DNA from: Paracoccaceae bacterium
GTDB taxonomy: Bacteria > Pseudomonadota > Alphaproteobacteria > Rhodobacterales > Rhodobacteraceae
NCBI GenBank assembly: GCA_007134805.1
Contig: SLKB01000042.1
Location: 1 to 7,935 of the forward strand
Reading direction: 5' to 3'
DNA length: 7,935 nt
Shown here: piece after piece, positions 5,905 through 7,935 of the stretch
Numbering within the stretch: the first letter of the stretch is position 1
How the letters are laid out: each line of letters begins with the position of its first letter
Notes under the pieces: model-generated
Seen by the model: the letters and a program-made list of their open reading frames with translations, nothing else
Database searches by the model: none
What the model was told of the DNA's origin: nothing
Position numbers and translations under genes: made by a program

Positions 5905-7197
5905 ATGGCCAATGTCGTTGTCGTCGGGGCGCAATGGGGCGACGAGGGAAAGGGCAAGATCGTGGACTGGCTGTCCGAGCGGGCCGATGTCGTGGCCCGC
6001 TTCCAGGGCGGCCACAATGCCGGGCACACGCTGGTGATCGACGGCAAGGTCTACAAGCTGCATGCGCTGCCTTCGGGCGTGGTGCGCGGCGGCAAGCTGT
6101 CGGTCATCGGCAATGGTGTCGTGCTCGATCCCTGGCACCTGCTGCAGGAGATCGAAACCATCCGCGCCCAGGGCGTCACGATCACCCCCGAGACCCTGAT
6201 GATCGCCGAGAACACGCCCCTGATCCTGCCCTTCCATGGCGAGCTTGACCGCGCGCGCGAGGCCGCGGTCGCGGTCGCCAAGATCGGCACCACGGGGCGC
6301 GGGATCGGGCCGGCCTATGAGGACAAGGTCGGGCGCCGCGCGATCCGCGTGGCCGATCTTGGCGATCTCGCCACTCTGGAGCATCGGGTGGACCGCGCGC
6401 TTGTCCATCACGACGCGCTGCGCCGCGGCCTAGGGCTTGAACCCATCGACCGCGACCGGCTGATCGCCCAGTTGCAAGAGGTCGCGACGCAGATCCTGCC
6501 CTACGCGGCCCCGGTGTGGAAAGTGCTCAACGACAAGCGCAAGGCCGGCAAGCGGATCCTGTTCGAGGGGGCGCAGGGCGCGCTGCTCGATATCGACTTC
6601 GGCACCTACCCTTTCGTCACCTCGTCGAACGTGATCGCCGGACAGGCGGCGACCGGGGTGGGCGTCGGGCCCGGTGCGATCGATTTCGTCCTCGGTATCG
6701 TCAAGGCCTACACGACGCGTGTGGGCGAAGGCCCGTTCCCGACCGAACTTCATGACGCCGATGGCCAGCGCCTGGGCGAGCGGGGGCATGAATTCGGCAC
6801 CACGACCGGGCGCAAGCGGCGCTGCGGCTGGTTCGATGCCTGCCTCGTGCGGCAGACCTGCGCGACATCGGGGGTCCAGGGGATCGCGCTGACCAAGCTC
6901 GACGTGCTCGACGGGTTCGAGACGCTGAAGATCTGCGTGGGATACGATCTCGATGGCGCACGGCTGGATTACCTGCCCACCGCGGCCGACGCGCAGGCCC
7001 GCTGCACGCCCATCTATGAAGAGCTGCCCGGCTGGACCGAGAGCACGGAGGGCGCGCGCAGCTGGGCCGACCTGCCCGCCAATGCGATCAAATACGTCCG
7101 CCGCGTCGAAGAGTTGATCGAGTGCCAGGTCGCGCTACTTTCCACTTCGCCGGAACGCGACGACACGATCCTTGTCACCGACCCATTCGAGGACTGA
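5905..7197 (+). CDS. purA: Adenylosuccinate synthase
   Basis: Cytosolic enzyme that joins IMP and aspartate with GTP to give adenylosuccinate, the first committed step to AMP. It has 430 residues, the normal bacterial length. The N-terminal GTP-binding loop [11 protein letters not shown] (residues 8-18) carries the catalytic Asp13, and GGHNAGHT supplies His41. Further signatures are [36 protein letters not shown] IMP/GTP segments, [11 protein letters not shown] and [11 protein letters not shown]. All key residues are intact. The ATG at 5905 gives the standard [12 protein letters not shown] start and is preceded by AAAGGG. Its stop overlaps the start of the DUF2842 gene by one base (TGATG), so the two are surely co-transcribed and probably translationally coupled. 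Confidence 0.99.
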   Translation: MANVVVVGAQWGDEGKGKIVDWLSERADVVARFQGGHNAGHTLVIDGKVYKLHALPSGVVRGGKLSVIGNGVVLDPWHLLQEIETIRAQGVTITPETLMIAENTPLILPFHGELDRAREAAVAVAKIGTTGRGIGPAYEDKVGRRAIRVADLGDLATLEHRVDRALVHHDALRRGLGLEPIDRDRLIAQLQEVATQILPYAAPVWKVLNDKRKAGKRILFEGAQGALLDIDFGTYPFVTSSNVIAGQAATGVGVGPGAIDFVLGIVKAYTTRVGEGPFPTELHDADGQRLGERGHEFGTTTGRKRRCGWFDACLVRQTCATSGVQGIALTKLDVLDGFETLKICVGYDLDGARLDYLPTAADAQARCTPIYEELPGWTESTEGARSWADLPANAIKYVRRVEELIECQVALLSTSPERDDTILVTDPFED

Positions 7198-7430
7198 TGC
7201 AACTTTCCTGGAAATCCCGCCGCCGCTGGTCGCTGGTCATCCTGCTGGTGGCGTTGCCGCTCTATATCATCGTGGCGCTAAATGTCGTGATTCTGTTCGA
7301 CAGGCCGCCCTTTCTGGTCGAACTGCTCATCTATGTTGTGCTCGGGCTCGTCTGGGCGTTCCCGCTGAAGCATGTCTTCAAGGGCATCGGACAGCCCGAC
7401 CCGGCCACCCGCGAGGAGCGCGACAACTAG
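7197..7430 (+). CDS. DUF2842 family small membrane protein
   Basis: A 77-residue protein of unknown function. A short basic N-terminus (KSRRRW) precedes two hydrophobic segments, at about residues 12-34 (WSLVILLVALPLYIIVALNVVILF) and 39-56 (FLVELLIYVVLGLVWAFP), joined by the short loop DRPP. The polar tail GIGQPDPATREERDN is probably cytosolic by the positive-inside rule. The pattern matches DUF2842, a family of alphaproteobacteria often found beside purA; the match is from memory of the family. The ATG shares its A with the purA TGA stop, so it depends on purA transcription and probably on reinitiation. Its TAG stop shares CTA with the stop codon of the convergent methyltransferase gene. A link with purine synthesis is suggested only by position. 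Confidence 0.88.
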   Translation: MQLSWKSRRRWSLVILLVALPLYIIVALNVVILFDRPPFLVELLIYVVLGLVWAFPLKHVFKGIGQPDPATREERDN

Positions 7431-7935
7431 CCCGCAGGCGTCTGATAGAGGCGGATCTTGAGCCCTCCATGCGGCAGGATGGGTCCGCCCTCAAGCGGCA
7501 GGCCCGTCGCATGGGCGAGCTTGCGGTCCGATGTGATCAGCCCCAGCCGCCAGCCCTGAAACTCTTCCCGGAACTTGGCGCCGAGCTGCGCGTACAGTCC
7601 GAAAAGCTGCTTGGGGTTGCCGATACGCCCGCCATAGGGCGGGTTCACCATCATGATCCCGGGGGCCGTGTCAGGCCGCACCAGCGCCGAAACCGGCTGG
7701 CAGGCGAAGGAAGTGCAGGCGCTGACACTGGCGCGTGCGGCATTCTCGATGCTTGCCCGGATCGCGCCCTGATCGCGATCAAAGCCAAGATACTGCAGCG
7801 GGGGCGCGCATTTGGCGGTGCGGCCCGCTTCCTGCATCTCCGCCCAGGGCTGCGGGTCAAACCCTGCCAGATCCTCGAACGCGAAGCTGCGGCTGCGCCC
7901 GGGTGCGAGGCCCGCGGCAATCTCGGCCGCCTCAA
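7427..7935 (-). CDS. THUMP-type class I SAM-dependent RNA methyltransferase, RlmL-like, C-terminal part (cut by window end)
   Basis: Only the last 168 residues are in the window; the start and the THUMP RNA-binding domain lie beyond its end. The visible part begins EAAEIAAGLAPGRSRSFAFEDL, a stretch typical of RlmL/YpsC-like rRNA methyltransferases, and then shows YLGFDRDQGAIRASIENAARA, the SAM-binding acidic-loop region. The catalytic motif IV NPPYGGRIG follows (NPPYG codons at 7631-7645), the signature of methyltransferases that modify an exocyclic amino nitrogen such as guanine N2. The expected target is 23S rRNA (m2G2445 in E. coli RlmL), but a tRNA or other rRNA target cannot be excluded, so no symbol is given. 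It is a stand-alone domain, ending with QTPAG, without the RlmK half fused in E. coli RlmKL. It is convergent with the purA unit, sharing four bases at its stop. Confidence 0.9.
   Translation of the reverse strand, partial: EAAEIAAGLAPGRSRSFAFEDLAGFDPQPWAEMQEAGRTAKCAPPLQYLGFDRDQGAIRASIENAARASVSACTSFACQPVSALVRPDTAPGIMMVNPPYGGRIGNPKQLFGLYAQLGAKFREEFQGWRLGLITSDRKLAHATGLPLEGGPILPHGGLKIRLYQTPAG

Overview
The window is GC-rich chromosomal DNA with dense, short-spaced genes. The secG-pyrG pair, the purA-DUF2842 pair and a DddL-type DMSP lyase together point to a marine or saline alphaproteobacterium of the Rhodobacter/Roseobacter group (Rhodobacterales). The species cannot be named from the sequence. 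Nine of the ten genes are recognisable at family level or better; the tenth is known only as DUF2842. No tRNA, rRNA, insertion sequence, CRISPR array or phage gene is visible. No gap between genes exceeds 170 bases; the two largest, 5210-5374 and 5738-5904, are described as regulatory regions.

Left part (1-2245): a minus-strand pair, an AEC-family membrane transporter followed after 29 nt by the N-terminal part of S-formylglutathione hydrolase (formaldehyde detoxification, cut by the window edge). A TetR-family repressor reads divergently from the transporter, across a 97-nt gap holding two small palindromes.

Middle (2274-5737): four minus-strand genes in the order secG, pyrG, dddL, ridA. 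SecG (protein export) and CTP synthase are housekeeping. DddL cleaves dimethylsulfoniopropionate (DMSP) to dimethyl sulfide and acrylate, and a RidA-family protein follows it closely. The best regulatory candidates lie here: a perfect 11-bp inverted repeat whose RNA form would bury the pyrG ribosome-binding region, and a spaced repeat of GCCGACAC-like octamers just upstream of dddL.

Right part (5738-7935): a divergent promoter region separates secG from purA (adenylosuccinate synthase). purA overlaps a small two-helix membrane protein (DUF2842) by one base. That gene in turn overlaps, stop codon on stop codon, a convergent RlmL-like rRNA methyltransferase cut by the window end.

Nothing here amounts to a wholly new system. 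The part most worth following is the dddL-ridA unit: a DMSP lyase set among nucleotide-synthesis and secretion genes, without the acuR/acuI partners known from Rhodobacter, with its own repeated upstream motif and a RidA partner.
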